A stretch of DNA of 64,000 bases, from contig CAHIKZ030002041.1 of assembly GCA_903632075.3 (NCBI GenBank), positions 10,001 through 74,000 of the forward strand. The letters are read 5' to 3'. The translations under genes and the position numbers were made by a program. The stretch's first letter is position 1; each line of letters opens with the position of its first letter. Below the pieces are notes generated by a model that saw only the letters and a program-made list of their open reading frames with translations, did not search any database and was not told where the DNA came from. This DNA comes from Acanthosepion pharaonis. Its lineage: Eukaryota > Mollusca > Cephalopoda > Sepiida > Sepiidae. Positions 20,720-33,702 of the stretch are shown here, piece after piece.

Positions 20720-21460
20720 AAAACAATGCGACGCATTATCGTCATTTAGCGGTTTTTAATGGCCAGAAAGGAAAAACAAAAAACAGTGTAAAAATAGCAA
20801 AACAGATATGTTCTGTTTATGGAGATGGCCCAAAAGTACTGTTCGTAAGTGATTTGTTTACGAGACAAAATATAAATTTTGATCTGGAAGACGTTCCGGC
20901 AGGCCTACAGTCGTTGATGATGATCAAGTCAAGACGCTGATTAGATATAATCCAGGTAATGTGATACGGGACATTGCAGAGATACTCCATATATCTCATA
21001 TGAGCGATGTAAGGCATTTGAAAATATTTGGATGCGTGAATCGAAAAATTTTGGTACTTTTTTGAATTTTTAAGGAAAATATTAATAGAATTGGCAATTT
21101 CCGTCTGAAATTTCTGTTCAAAAATGAAAAAAAAACATTTTTTAAAAGAATAGTCACAGACGATGAAAAAATGGATATTTACAACAAGACAGAGCGATAT
21201 ATCACTTCATGGACATAAAAACAAAAAAAAACGGTCTGTAACATTGGAGGGCATTGTGCATCACGAAGTCCTTCTCGTAAAACCAGACGTTGAATCCAGT
21301 GAAGATTTTTTTCCCAGTTTGTTTTTAAAAAATTTCGGTGAAAAAATCCGGAGTTGGCCAATTGGATTGATGTCGTCTTCCATGGAAAAACGAAGACTTT
21401 GAAGATAAAAAAGAAATTGGTAAATAATAGTTTGAATATTTTGAACGTTCAAGTCCGTTA
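20720..21460 (+). pseudogene. Mariner transposase pseudogene (second family)
   Basis: Reading across frames: VKIAKQICSVYGDGP (N-terminal helix-turn-helix, about 20786-20830), NFDLEDV and VDDDQVKTLI (about 20875-20945), IRDIAEILHISH (about 20965-21000), then an IVTDDEKWIFTT segment (about 21145-21190). Next come KKKRSVTLEGIVHHEVLL (about 21220-21275) and ELANWIDVVFHGKTK (about 21350-21395). These are successive parts of a mariner transposase. The catalytic Asp of TDDEKW persists, but the DNAxPH segment is altered to HGK and many stops and frameshifts interrupt it. It differs from the mariner copies at 1-1540. Confidence 0.8.
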
Positions 21461-21484
21461 AAAAAATATATCGTTATATAGAAA

Positions 21485-21910
21485 TAAAGTGTCGCTGCCA
21501 GCACTTGAGTTTGAACATAGATCGCCAGTGAGCAAACACAGGCGATCCCATTATTGAATTAAAGTAAACCACGTGACCATAGAGGAAATATATAATAAGA
21601 GAGTCGGTGACGTCTAAATGAAATCCATTTCTAGTTTATCCTCTATTACTATCTATTTCTACTCTATCCTCTATTACTATACGGAGCGCTATTCTCTACT
21701 CTATTCATTATACTATTACTCTATTCAGATCACTATACGGATTACTGTCCGAGCGAGAATTATCGAGCAATTACTATTAGTGTGAGTGATATTCGAAGGC
21801 GTCTGACACCAGTATTGTTCAACGGCGTTACTATAGTTGTATCTGCGATTACAAAGTCTCTACTACATTGAACATAACGAAAGTGACAACGAGTATTCGT
21901 TGACATTACA
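21485..21910 (+). mobile_element. Possible solo LTR
   Basis: The block begins TGTCGCTGCC and ends TTCGTTGACA, so TG...CA ends could frame an LTR of about 420 bp. It is GC-richer than its surroundings and contains direct short repeats (CTCTATTACTAT twice). No internal retrovirus-like coding region, primer-binding site or target duplication was identified, so this is tentative. Confidence 0.25.
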
Positions 21911-22300
21911 AAAGTCAAACGAGTGTTCGTTGACATCAAAAAAGTTCATCATTCTTCAAAATTATCTTAATGGAAATAACCTTCAATTCTTTGACAGCCT
22001 GTAAAGTGTCATTTAAACCAGTTCATCATCCAGAAAAAAGATCAGTTTCCATTGGAGGATTAAATCAAAACTGTCTCAAAGAATGTTGATTAAATAAAAA
22101 AATGTCAAACGACATTATTCGTCTGAATAAATTTATAGAAAATGAAAAAATATTTTTTCATTTTCAATTAAAAACACTAAAAAAATATTTTGTTCCGATC
22201 AGTTCATCACCCAGAAAGATGGTAAAGTTCTGGGAGTCAAAACAATGAAATGTCAAACGAAATTCGTTGGCATCACTAAATTTTAAACAAATGGCGCATA
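21875..22300. repeat. Recurring palindromic motif with TTCGTTGACAT core
   Basis: A TGTCAAACGA...TTCGTTGACAT-like inverted motif occurs near 21890-21935 (twice), 22104-22125 and 22250-22275, with GTTCATCA and CAGAAA blocks between (21945, 22020, 22200). The spacing is about 150-190 bp, suggesting a decayed tandem array. Confidence 0.4.
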
Positions 22301-23636
22301 TGTGTGCAGGATTAAATAAATAGACAAAATATCTAAATAATTAGTTTGAGATTTAATAAAAAACATGCACGAACTATTGTTCATATATATATAACAAGGA
22401 AGATATATAATATTCTGGAGGGTGGAATATTGAAATTTTTCAAATGATGATGAAAAAGGTTTTTAAAAAAATAGGGTGAATTTTGTGGAATAAATCAAAA
22501 CACATACCAAAATATTACAATGGTTTAAATTTTTAAAAAACACTACGAAATTTTGTTTAGGACCTAATAAAAAAAAATTAGACTTCCATTGTTAGCAAAT
22601 TTATCAGAAAGATATCCAAATTGATTTCAAATTCATTATAACGGGTTTAAAAATGGATGATTCGTATATGAAGTTTTTTAAAACAACTAGAAATATGAAA
22701 TGTGCGTGCACTAAGGATAAAAAAATAATCAAATAATAATAATTCATATTTAGAGGTATTTTAGATTTGGGACAAACAAAAAAAAATGTGGCTTTAAGTG
22801 GAAAATAATCCATAACCCTGAACATTTATAATTTATTTTGAAAAGCATTTTAATTTTTTTTTGTCTACCGTGAAAAATTTCTGCATAGAAAAAAAAAATA
22901 AAAATAAAAAAAAAAATCAAAGAAAATTCAGTTGTTTTTTTTCTTAACTTTTTACATTTTATATATTATTTCTCTGCTTGAAAAGGACAGAAATTTATAC
23001 TTTGCTAATTTTTTTTAAAATTAATTTTTGGAAATATTAGTTGACCTTTAAAAATTTATAAAACGTGAAAAAAAAAAAATTTGTTGAATTAGATAAATAT
23101 TTTTTAATTTATTATATATATAAATATAATATATATATATATGAATATCGAATATAAAATTTAAAGAAGTCTTATTAACTATTTGCAAAAAAAAATTTTA
23201 AAATTCAATATATTTTTTTCAATCAACACTTCGCAAGAACTTTAAGATCTCATCCTCAATTTTCTTATCAGAAAAGTAAAGTTTAAATTTTTTTATTTTC
23301 AATTTTATTAAATCCTTTCCCAAATCAATGATATCAAACATTTTTAAATTTTTCCAAAAGGACGGTGATTCTTTCTCATTTATTTGATATGAAAATTCAA
23401 AATAACGTGACACAGTCATATTCTAAATAAAATTTTTTTTTATATAACAATTGAATTTTTTAGCCCAACAATTTTGTTTTAATCAAAACTTTGAATTAAT
23501 AATTAAGTTTGAATTTCAGGGTAATCAAAAAAAATTGAAAATTACAATTAATAAGGGAAATTCTAAATTTAAATCAAAATTGAAGAGAGTTTAAGAATAA
23601 AATATTATAAAATGGATAACATAGAGGGAAAGTGAA

Positions 23637-23671
<35 letters not shown>

Positions 23672-24205
23672 ATATATATATTTATAGATAAATAGATATA
23701 TTTGATATTTATATTTATATAAATATATAGATTTATATTTTAATGGAAATTAAAAATTATATTCCAATTTTTTATATAAAAATATATATATATATATAAA
23801 TGTGGATATTTATCTTAAATATATAATTACATTTATAAAAATATTATATATATATATATATAAAATATATATATATAAATATATAATTATATATATGTCA
23901 TATATATAGATTAATTTATATAATATATAGAAAGGGCATATATATAAAAACACATGTTTGTGTGTGTGTGTGTCAAAATTTTAAAAATCTTAAAAATTTT
24001 TTTTTTTATGTTAGTTTGAAAATCAAAAGTTCATAAAGCCATTTTTTTTGTTTTTTTTGGAAAAAACAGAAATGATAATTTTATCTAAAAAATGAAAAAT
24101 TATTTATTTAAAAATGTTTTTTTAATAAATAAAATATATATATATACAAAATATTATTAAAAAATGTATTTATATTTTTATTTGTATTTATTTATGAAAA
24201 TAAAA

Positions 24206-24280
<75 letters not shown>

Positions 24281-24369
24281 TTTCAAGAAAACAAACGGTT
24301 TTTTTAAAAAATATTTTGCCCATATTTTTTTTAAACATACATTTTTTCCACTGATTTTCAAATTTTCAT

Positions 24370-24411
<42 letters not shown>

Positions 24412-24952
24412 AGAATAAATATTTTAACCCACTATAAACAGCTTTTATAATCATGATTAATTTAAGAAAAAAAAAATTAACAAAATTTTTTGATATTCAT
24501 TTGAAAAACCCAAAAAGTACATAAAAAAATTAAATCCAAAAATGACGTCTTTTCAAATTGGGAATAAATATATATATATGAATAAGTAATAAATAAATAT
24601 GAATGTGATATTTAGAGTGCAAATATATTTATATCATGGATATATATGATATAAAAATATGTATATATATGTAATTATATATCAAATAATATATATATAT
24701 AATAAATATATATATATATTTATTTTATACGAGATATAAATATTTATATATATAGATAGATATATATATATATATATAGATTTATAAATAGGATTATATT
24801 GGAATCATTTTACAAATCAAATATGGATCATTTTTATAAACAGAATGATACGAATAAAGATTGATTTAACAAATAAAATTTTTAAAAAAACATATTTCAT
24901 TTTTTAAACCATCCACTATTTTCAGAGAATAAGATAAATTTGGATAAAAAAA

Positions 24953-24989
<37 letters not shown>

Positions 24990-26545
24990 TTGATATATAT
25001 TTAAATCAGGTTTATTTCCATTCATTAAACTTGTTACAAAATTGTTAGTATAAATACATTGTACAATTTAATTTAAAAGTTTTTGGAAAGAAAAATTATA
25101 AATAATTAGGATAGATAGATAGATAGATATAAAAAATTTTATATATATATATATAGATATATATATGTGTTAATTTATGTGGATTTACGAGTTTTGTGCG
25201 GTAATATAACAAAAATTTTGTTTGTGATTATTTAAAAAATGAAAATCGAAAACTAATTATTTAATCAATTTTTTAAATAGATTAAAAAAAGAAATCTATC
25301 AAAAATGTAAACAATACTAACAGAAATTTTTTATAACGTTAAAATTAAAATTTGAAAATAAGACTAATAACATATGAGATAGGAAATACATTTTGGCATT
25401 CAAACATTTTTATTAGTAAATGTAAATCTTAAAAAATGGAGAGAATTTTTGTTTTTTTTCAAATAATCTTTTGAAAACAGTAAATTCAGAAATTATTCAT
25501 CAAATATGTTTTTATAAAGTATTTCTTCCATACATGACCCATTTTTTTAAAATAAATTTATAATGGAGTAGAAAAAATATGCAATATATTTATTTTAAAA
25601 AAATATCCAATTTTTTTGTTTATATATATCTAATATTGTATTTATATAATCAATTTAAACCAGTTTTTCATTATTAAAAAGAAAATTTTTATATTTAAGG
25701 ATCTTCTTCATTTTTTGTTTCAAATGCACAAATTTTTTTTTAAATGTTAGTTTATTTTTTTTAATTCTTTTTTTTTTTTAAAGAGCGTTGAAATTTATTT
25801 CGAAATTTCCTTTATATATTTTTTATACTTCTTTCATTCCAATACTTTGATTTGAAATTCATTATTATTTTAGAAAAAAAGAAAAAAAAACAAAATATAA
25901 TATTATATAATTATATATTTATTATATTTATGGGTGGTGTTTTGAACAGCACACTTTTTATTCGAGGAATTAATTTTAACAACAAAATACAAATTCTTTT
26001 CATTGAAATTTATGAAAAGTATTATCCCGTTGTTTGTCATATCTTTAAATATTAATTTGGGATGAAAAAACGGTTATATAATATAATTATATATATTTTA
26101 ATTTATTTCTATTTTCCTTATTTTTATTGTTCAATAAATTTATGGGGTTTTTTTTAATAATATAATTTCGGACAAATAAATCCCATGTTAATAATAAAAT
26201 GTACTTTTCATCACTTTATTTAGATGATATTGTTATAAATATATAAAATATATTTGAAGTCATGTTTATTGTATAATTCCCCAATTGTTTATGAATGATT
26301 TTTAGTTCGAACCCATCGAGTTCGTACATACAATATTCGTTCAGTTAAATTGTAATGGGAAAGGATTTTTGTTCCATTTTCATCTATCGTCATTCTATGG
26401 ATGAATATTCAGGAAAGATATATTTAATCATAAAATGTCTATAAATAATTATATTTATCAATAATTTAAATGACAACATATTGGAAAAATTCTGACCCGT
26501 CATATATGTATAAATATACATGATATATACAAGAATATATAGATA
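22301..26545. other. No gene seen; AT-rich with many AT microsatellites
   Basis: AT tracts near 23637-23680, 24210-24274, 24374-24407 and 24958-24981, plus many short ones. The 66-codon frame at 23219-23419 (-) has an ordinary Lys/Ile/Phe-rich composition but no recognised domain and no clear splice sites. Confidence 0.5.
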
Positions 26546-26550
26546 TTTCT

Positions 26551-26925
26551 TTAGTATTATAACAATCTAGCGAGATTATAATCGACAAGCGTACATATAA
26601 ATTTTAGAAAAAAATAGAATTCTTTTCATTTTTCATTCAAAATACTCAAATTTTAGGAATACGTTTTCACAGCGTCGCCCACGTGACGACAACGTGACCA
26701 TGTTTTAAACGGAGCGCTGATCTTATAAAACTTTCAGTTATTTGTTTGGATAAGTCTTGTTCTTATGTACATCGTCTTTGTCATGTTGTATTGATAATGT
26801 TATAATTTATGAATATGTCCTGAAGATGGTTTATTAGACCGAAACGTCCGACGTTGACATATTAACATTAAAACAGCATAATTGTATATAAGGATTTTTG
26901 TTTGTTTTTTCCGTATATATTTTTC

Positions 26926-26935
<10 letters not shown>
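26551..26935 (+). mobile_element. PLE 3' terminal fragment, family 1 (copy A), with ribozyme
   Basis: About 380 bp align, in the same order, with the minus-strand copy at 41172-41550: GCGAGATTATAATCGACAA, ATACTCAAATTTTAGGAATA with CGTTTTCACA, GCCCACGTGACGAC, AAACGGAGCGCTGATCTTAT, CAGTTATTTGTTTGGA, then the ribozyme and a tail GGATTTTTGTTTG...TTTTTCTTCA. The first ~60 bp correspond to the end of the nuclease frame seen in copy B, here frameshifted. The element runs straight into (AT)n at 26928. Confidence 0.75.
26812..26863 (+). ncRNA. Hammerhead ribozyme, family 1 (best example)
   Basis: Stem I pairs AATATGTC (26812-26819) with GACATATT (26856-26863), 8 uninterrupted pairs. CTGAAGA is at 26820-26826. 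Stem II pairs GGTTT (26828-26832) with AGACC (26836-26840) around ATT. GAAA is at 26841-26844. Stem III pairs ACGT (26844-26847) with ACGT (26851-26854) around CCG. The cleavage triplet is GUU, with cleavage predicted after T26855. One extra U (26827) sits between CTGAAGA and stem II. A minimal stem III is the signature of PLE hammerheads (known). Activity is untested. Confidence 0.8.
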
Positions 26936-27003
<68 letters not shown>

Positions 27004-27012
27004 GACACAAAA

Positions 27013-27062
<50 letters not shown>
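26928..27062. repeat. Two (AT)n microsatellites
   Basis: AT tracts at about 26928-27000 and 27015-27062, separated by GTGGACACAAAAGG. Confidence 0.95.
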
Positions 27063-27064
<2 letters not shown>

Positions 27065-27069
27065 CAATG

Positions 27070-28235
27070 TTTAAACTGTTGTTGAATTGGAAAATTTATT
27101 TGTAAATTTTTTATTCATATATTCTTATATTTAATCTGTTACAAAATGTGAAGAAATTAACACTTTATAGTCATGGGTCTTTCGGCTAATGAGTTTTATT
27201 TTCAGGTTGAACGGTAAAGATTACAGAATTTATCAAACGATAGGTTAAAAAAAATGATTCATGGTTTGGTAATTTTTAATATTAATACGCAGTTCGTTTT
27301 GATAACAAGTGCATGTAAAAAGTTTCCGCATAAATAAATATCTCTTTTTATTTCATAAATCACATATGCATTATTAAAATCAATGCGTGGATATAATTTT
27401 TTGGTAAAAATTTGGTTTTGAATAAAATGGTTTGATCAATATTTTCCTTTCAAAGCTTTTACAGTGCATACATATATTGCTCCATTAGCATGTTTCTGAA
27501 GGAAAAACAAAGTGCGTTGAATCTGCAGAGAATATGATGCCCTGTCGATGATAACTCGCCGGTAGGGCAAATAAAAATCTGAAAAATAAAAAAACGAATT
27601 TTTCGTCAGTTGGAAACAATAGACGTCCTGTTTTTTTAAATATTAAAACGTCACGCTTGTCCGGTCAACTTTAAAAAAAATGTTCGATATATATTTATAT
27701 ATACATGATAAAATATATATATATTAATGCATTCTTTGCTAAAAGCCTCCGATGAATTTCAGATCTTTCAACCAGAGAAATCGGAGAAAACGGCTTTTTG
27801 TTATTTCCTATAGTGCACACTTTTAGATTACAAGGGTTTTTACACTGTAACAGCATTCAGATTTACTGTGATCGATCAATCTCAAACGTTGAAACGGATT
27901 TTACCAAACAGTACCAACTATAAAAATAGCAGGATAAAGAAGAAACTGTTAGCATAGAGGAGAGAATTTTCAAAAGTCATTTCAAAATAAAATTTTTTCG
28001 AGATGTTTTACGATAATGAATCTAGTACTGCACTTGAATTCATTTCTAGATACATAGAGGAAAGTTCATCCGAACAATTACCATGGATATATAGAGAGAA
28101 AGAGATAGGCACAAAAAATTGAAATATAAAACGGTGTATTCTTTAAGTGTGTCGCCTGCTCAATATATATATCCAAGAAAAAAGTTATCGTATAACCACG
28201 ACATTAACAATGGATTTTTAAAAAAGAAAATTAAT
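27070..28235. other. No gene seen
   Basis: Mixed AT-rich sequence. A GC-richer patch at 27520-27570 was not recognised. Short AT tracts near 27690-27725. Confidence 0.4.
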
Positions 28236-28237
28236 CA

Positions 28238-28925
28238 TACTTATTATAAAAACCCAGGTTGTGTGTGTGTGTGTTTTTTTTATATATTGGATCGGATGTT
28301 TTAGACATTTTTCAAAATGATTTCAACAAAACTTCACAGGACTACGTAAAATTACCTTTAAGTTGTTCTGGACAGCATGAAAAAATTGAAAAACACAATT
28401 GTTTTTACACGAAATCAATTTGAAAACACGATTCAAGGTTTATTTGTCGCGGAGAATGAAAGGCATACAACGAACATCGAGTTATACTTATTATAAAACC
28501 CAGGTTGTTTGTGTATCTGTGTGTATGTGTGTGTGTTCGTTTATATATGGGATCGGATTTATTGTAACATTTTAAAACTGATTTTAACAAAACTTCACTT
28601 TTTTTTGGCAGGTAGTGTTTCTTATTGTCTTGCACAATTTCAAACTTTATTTTTACATTCAGAATGCTTTAAAAATTCCATTTACAAGACAATTGTTTAT
28701 AATAAAATTCTATTCAATCGATAGACTCATAACAATTGAAAACAATGTTTTTGTTTGAGTTTTGAATTTAAAAAAAAAAAAAAAAAAAAATAATTAAGAC
28801 ATGCGTGTCCGTCAACCTTAAACAATAATTTTGTCAATTTCATTTTTTTCAGTCTTTATGATGGTCGATATTTGATCTATCTATTATTGTTACATCCCCG
28901 GGCAATGCCGGGCAATACTGCTAGT
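28238..28925 (+). mobile_element. Non-autonomous Helitron, family H1 (copy 2)
   Basis: Contains two related units in tandem, each beginning with a TATAAAACCCAGGTTG-like block, a TG-rich run and GGATCGGAT, at about 28245 and 28488. It continues through GGCAGGTAGTGTTTCTTATT and ACATGCGTGTCCGTCAACCT. The 3' end is a hairpin, CCCGG (28897-28901) with CCGGG (28908-28912), then CTAGT (28921-28925), the Helitron 3' signature. No Rep/helicase coding sequence. The frame at 28509-28724 is chance. Confidence 0.7.
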
Positions 28926-28929
28926 ATTA

Positions 28930-31155
28930 ATAAATAAACAACAATTAACAAATTAAATTTACAATTTGGACATATATATTATTACCATATAATCAATATA
29001 TATATATATATATATATAAATAAATTGTTGATTTAAAAAATCATCTGAAAAAATGAAGAGAGAAATGTCCAAAATTTGCATAGAATACATGATTGAAGAG
29101 AGATTGTTTTAAATGAAAGAAAGGATAATTTGAATTATTGAAAGTGCTTCGTTATATTGACTAATATAATATATGGACTTGATTTTTAAATACACTTATA
29201 AAATGAAATTGTTTATGGTATATTTTTGAAGACTTTTAAAAATGAACAGTTGGTTTATATGTAAAAAAAAGATTATTAGAGGATGAAAACAAATTTATGA
29301 GGAAATTATTGGTATATTTTAACAAAATAAGATAAGGAATTTATTTATTTATTATAACGATTTATAAAAATTTTCTTGAAAAATAAATCACAAATTATTA
29401 AATTTTAAAATATTTTCAACGAATTATTATGAATAGGATATGTGTTACAACAGATTAAAAAATATGATATAAAATATATAAAAAAATGTTTAAATATAAA
29501 ACATATATAAGAGATTTTGTTGATTGACAAAAAAATAAAAGAATTGCATACGTTCAACGGTTAGAAAAAGAGTTTGAAATACTTAATTTTATTGGAAATT
29601 GAAATGTTTTAAATTTGAAGTGCCAAATGCTTAGTTATGGTCGATAATATAAATATTTGAGTATAGAAACACAAGATAAAAATCTGAATGCTAGACGCGT
29701 GAACAGAAATGAAACCTTCAAATTACATATATTCTTCTGATAAATTAATTTAAATTTTTTTCATTTAATATCAAAAGATTTGGCATAATAAAATGTATTT
29801 TTATTTTCTTTTTTAGGCTCAACGGCATAAAGAAAATAAATTTCCTAAAAAAATTTAACATTTATTAAATTTGAATTTATTTTCTTTTTTTAATTTTAAA
29901 ATTATTATTATTTTTATTCATTATGAATATGAAAAAAGAACAAACCTAGACTATTAATATTTATTTATAATTGAATCAAAATTTTTTAAATTATTTTTTT
30001 TAATTATTTTAGAATTACTAATTAATGAAAATGTTTGAAAAAATAATCTTATCATTTTTAAAAAATTTTTTCCCTTGTTATTGATCCTCAGTATTTTCAT
30101 TCGATTTATTTTTTTGTTAAATAAAAATTTTCCAGAGTTCTTTTTGATTATTCATCGAAAGTCAAAATATCTACCTGTTGAATTTTGATAAAACAAAAAA
30201 AAAAACCACAGTTTGTAAACAAACAGTTTTAGCCATAAATTTGAAATTTTTAACTTGTAACTTTTTAAACTAAACCAAATTTATTCATTCCATTAAAATT
30301 TTAAAAATATTTCTATTTAGTTCTTTGTAAATATACTTTAACCTTGTATATACGTTATTGAATTAAAAAATATTTTAAACAATTACATTTAAATATTAAA
30401 ATTTTTTTTAAATTTATTAAAATATCCATTAACAGACAATTAAAAACATGTTAAAAAAGGTTTTCCAACGATTTTGTTAAATTTTTAAATAACTTTTTAA
30501 AAAAATTGAAATTAATATCACCATTTGAATCAATTTAACCAATCAAAAATGAATCAGCCAATGAACCAAAACCTTAATTTGGGAAGAAAAATTATTGTAA
30601 AACTTTATATAGAGATTTGTTTTTTCAAAGATCAGATTTAAAAACTTATCCAAAATGAAAACAAAAAAAAGCAAATAATTTGTCTCCAAATTTCGTGGCT
30701 CCAAAATTTTAAACATTTTATACAAGTGCGCATTCATTTTCTATTGAATTTTTTTTTTTTTTTTTTTTTTTTTATCTAGGCTCAAAAAAAGCTAATAATA
30801 TATTTGAAAAAAATTTCCATATTTAATTCAAAAGAAAATATCAAAATACCAATGAAATTTATTAAAATGAATTAACATCATTTAGAATTAAATATTAAAT
30901 ACAGAGATGCAAACGGATGTCATTATAAATTTAGAGCTTTTCAACAAAAATTATTGCTTACTGTTTTTTAGACCCGACCTAGGAAATAAATCAATGTTAT
31001 AAAATATAGAACAAAAATGTTTTTTTTTTTTAAAAAAAAAAATAATTTTTATTTTTGAAAAAAAAAAAAATTAAAGATGAATGATTTATTTTATAAAAAT
31101 TATAATTGATAACTACTTTTAAGCCAATTCTTAAAAATATATCAATATATATATA

Positions 31156-31199
<44 letters not shown>

Positions 31200-31392
31200 C
31201 CTCACTTCAAATTCCACGGTTATAATTTTTTATTACATTGATCAATAATTTTTGATTAAAATTCAAAAAAAAAAAAAATTTTTCAAATTTCTTTTTGAAT
31301 TTATTTATATATTATGAATTTTAAATATTAAGATTCCAATTTAATTAATTATGAGAACTACAGAATCAAATTCATTTGAAAATATTGTTTTA

Positions 31393-31432
<40 letters not shown>

Positions 31433-31759
31433 TAAAAAAATTATACAAAAAAATTAATTCTAAAAAAAATCAACAAAAATAGCCATTTTTCTCAAAGAAA
31501 CAACTTCATTTTGTCTTATAGAAAAACATTAAAATTGGAATATTGAAAAAAAAAAAAAAAATCTTTATTCTAAGATTCAATTACCTTCACTTTAAACATT
31601 CAGAAAAACAGAAACAAAAAAATAAATTTTCAAATATAAATTAATATAAAATATATTTTATATTATAAATAATAAAATATATTTGACATTTTAACTGTTT
31701 ATAAATGAATCTTTTGATAATAAATTTTTTGGTTATTGGATTTTATTATATAATTTAAA

Positions 31760-31840
<81 letters not shown>
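28930..31840. other. No gene seen; AT-rich
   Basis: AT-rich with A/T homopolymers (30746-30773 T-run). AT tracts near 28999-29018, 31171-31195, 31400-31427 and 31766-31834. No domain or repeat family was recognised. Confidence 0.5.
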
Positions 31841-31841
<1 letters not shown>

Positions 31842-31844
31842 TGC

Positions 31845-32250
31845 TAAATAGTATAATAGCGGCTCGGATTAAGGAATCGGAGAGCTGAGTTCGAATTCCA
31901 GATGAATCCATTACATTCACTTAATGCTAATTAATATTTCTGAAAAGTAAAATCCTCTGAATTTCCAGCTATGGGTAAATAGCAGGACAGATTGGGTTTA
32001 TTTTGGATGGCAATTAGTCTAAGATTATACAACTCTGTTAAACCTGCGGAGGGTCGTTTTAAGACCTTTGTGGCATGTATATGAACAGAACCAGGTTTCT
32101 ATATTTCTGCCATTCAAAAATTGTTGATTGGTTCTTCACAAAGCTTTCACCACTATAATCAAATCTTATGTGCTGGTGTCTGGAGCTGTCGGTTCAAGGA
32201 ACAGAACTATTTTTGAGTTTCATCTGAAAAATACGACAGGAGAGTCCTTT

Positions 32251-32255
<5 letters not shown>
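31845..32255 (+). mobile_element. SINE, tRNA-derived family S1 (copy 2)
   Basis: Head GCGGCTCGGATTAAGGAATC and B-box-like GAGTTCGAATTCC (about 31887-31900), then CCAGCTATGGGTAAATAGCA, GGATGGCA, GGAGGGTCGTTTTAA, CACTATAATCAAATC, TGCTGGTGTCTGG and an ATACGACAGGAGAGTCC end. RNA polymerase III would read it in the plus direction. It lies between (AT)n tracts at 31766-31834 and 32263-32302. Confidence 0.75.

Positions 32256-32262
<7 letters not shown>

Positions 32263-32302
<40 letters not shown>
32263..32302. repeat. (AT)n microsatellite
   Basis: AT run at the 3' end of the SINE. Confidence 0.9.
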
Positions 32303-32307
<5 letters not shown>

Positions 32308-32654
32308 GTTTACTTGAAAAACTGCCATTCTATCAATAAGATAGCGGCCATTGTGATTTTTGCCGATTGAAGAGAAAATTTGAACTTCTTAGCCGTTTAA
32401 TTCAACCTTTATTAATTAAAAGTGCATTTTTCCTTGCGAAACGTAAATTTGTATATAAGCTATTATGTTTTCAAAATATGAACTTTTTTAAAAAAATTTT
32501 AAAAGAACTCAACAGAAAAATTTGTAATTAATATTTTTCGAGAAGATAAAAGATTTTCCTAAAAGACACTTGGGACATAAACATTATGTCTATATATAAA
32601 CATTATGTTTATATATACATTATTATCTTTATATATACATATAAACATTACGTT

Positions 32655-33039
32655 TATATATAAACATATATAGGCACCTCCACTAATTCGCTGAAAAAAG
32701 AGCATACCATGATGAAAGAATGCCACAAACTTGATAAAAACAAAGTTTTATCGTCAAAATCTTTGTTATTATTAAGAGGAAAGACCAAAATATTTCTTTT
32801 ATTATTTAATTAATCGTTTTTAAATCGTTTCTAGCAAGTTCAAAATTTCAGTTAAAAATCTTGTTTTTCTTGCATCGTCGACAGGTTTGAGGGGTTGAAA
32901 AAGATTAGTAAAGTTTTTTTTCATTAAAACATTGGTTTGGAAAAGAAAAAAAATCAAATAATTGTCGGATTTTAATGAAACTTTCAGGACTTATTCACAA
33001 ATGAATGAAATTATTTTTTTTTTTTTGGAAAATAATGGA

Positions 33040-33090
<51 letters not shown>

Positions 33091-33702
33091 TTATTATAGC
33101 TATTTACCAAAATTAATTAATTTTATGAAATTTCGAGAAATTAAATTTTGATCCGAATATTTTTTTATATTAGTTAGAAGATGGACACATTGGGGAATGT
33201 AAATCATCAACACCATTGACCGAAAATCTGCTCTGAATCGTAAAATAAATATGCAATAAAACTAAAACATTATTTAATTAGAAAAGCTTTTTATAATTGC
33301 TATGAAAAACTTAAAAAATTTTTTTTTTCGAATAATAATTTTTAAAAGAATTGTTGAAATTTTTTTTTTTTAATTAAATAATTTATTAAGTTTTAAATCT
33401 TAAAATTCTGTATTAATTTCACCCTTTCAGATGTTATTATTATTAAGTAAAAACTATATTTACTAATCATAAATTGAAAAGCTGAATACAATTCATAAAA
33501 GACCAATATTTTTAAAAGAATTTTGAATTATTTTTGGATGTGTATTAATGCACCGATTCTCGCAGATACAGTTGTTTATACACGACATTATGAGAAAATA
33601 AGAGCGATAACTATGGTAAATTTAAAGCCAAAGCATCTAAAATTCAATAAAACATTAGATTACGGAGAATATTTTCTTAAATTTTTAAGATTACTGGGTA
33701 TT

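Noticed and set aside
23219..23419. 66-codon minus-strand frame of fairly ordinary composition
   Set aside because: No recognised domain, no neighbouring exon and no clear splice signals; AT-rich sequence readily yields Lys/Ile/Phe frames of this length.
26882..27105. Open frames of alternating Tyr and Ile
   Set aside because: Direct readings of (AT)n microsatellites; the same holds for frames at 8190-8474, 10568-10801, 11049-11282, 16659-16910, 31699-31920 and 42406-42660.
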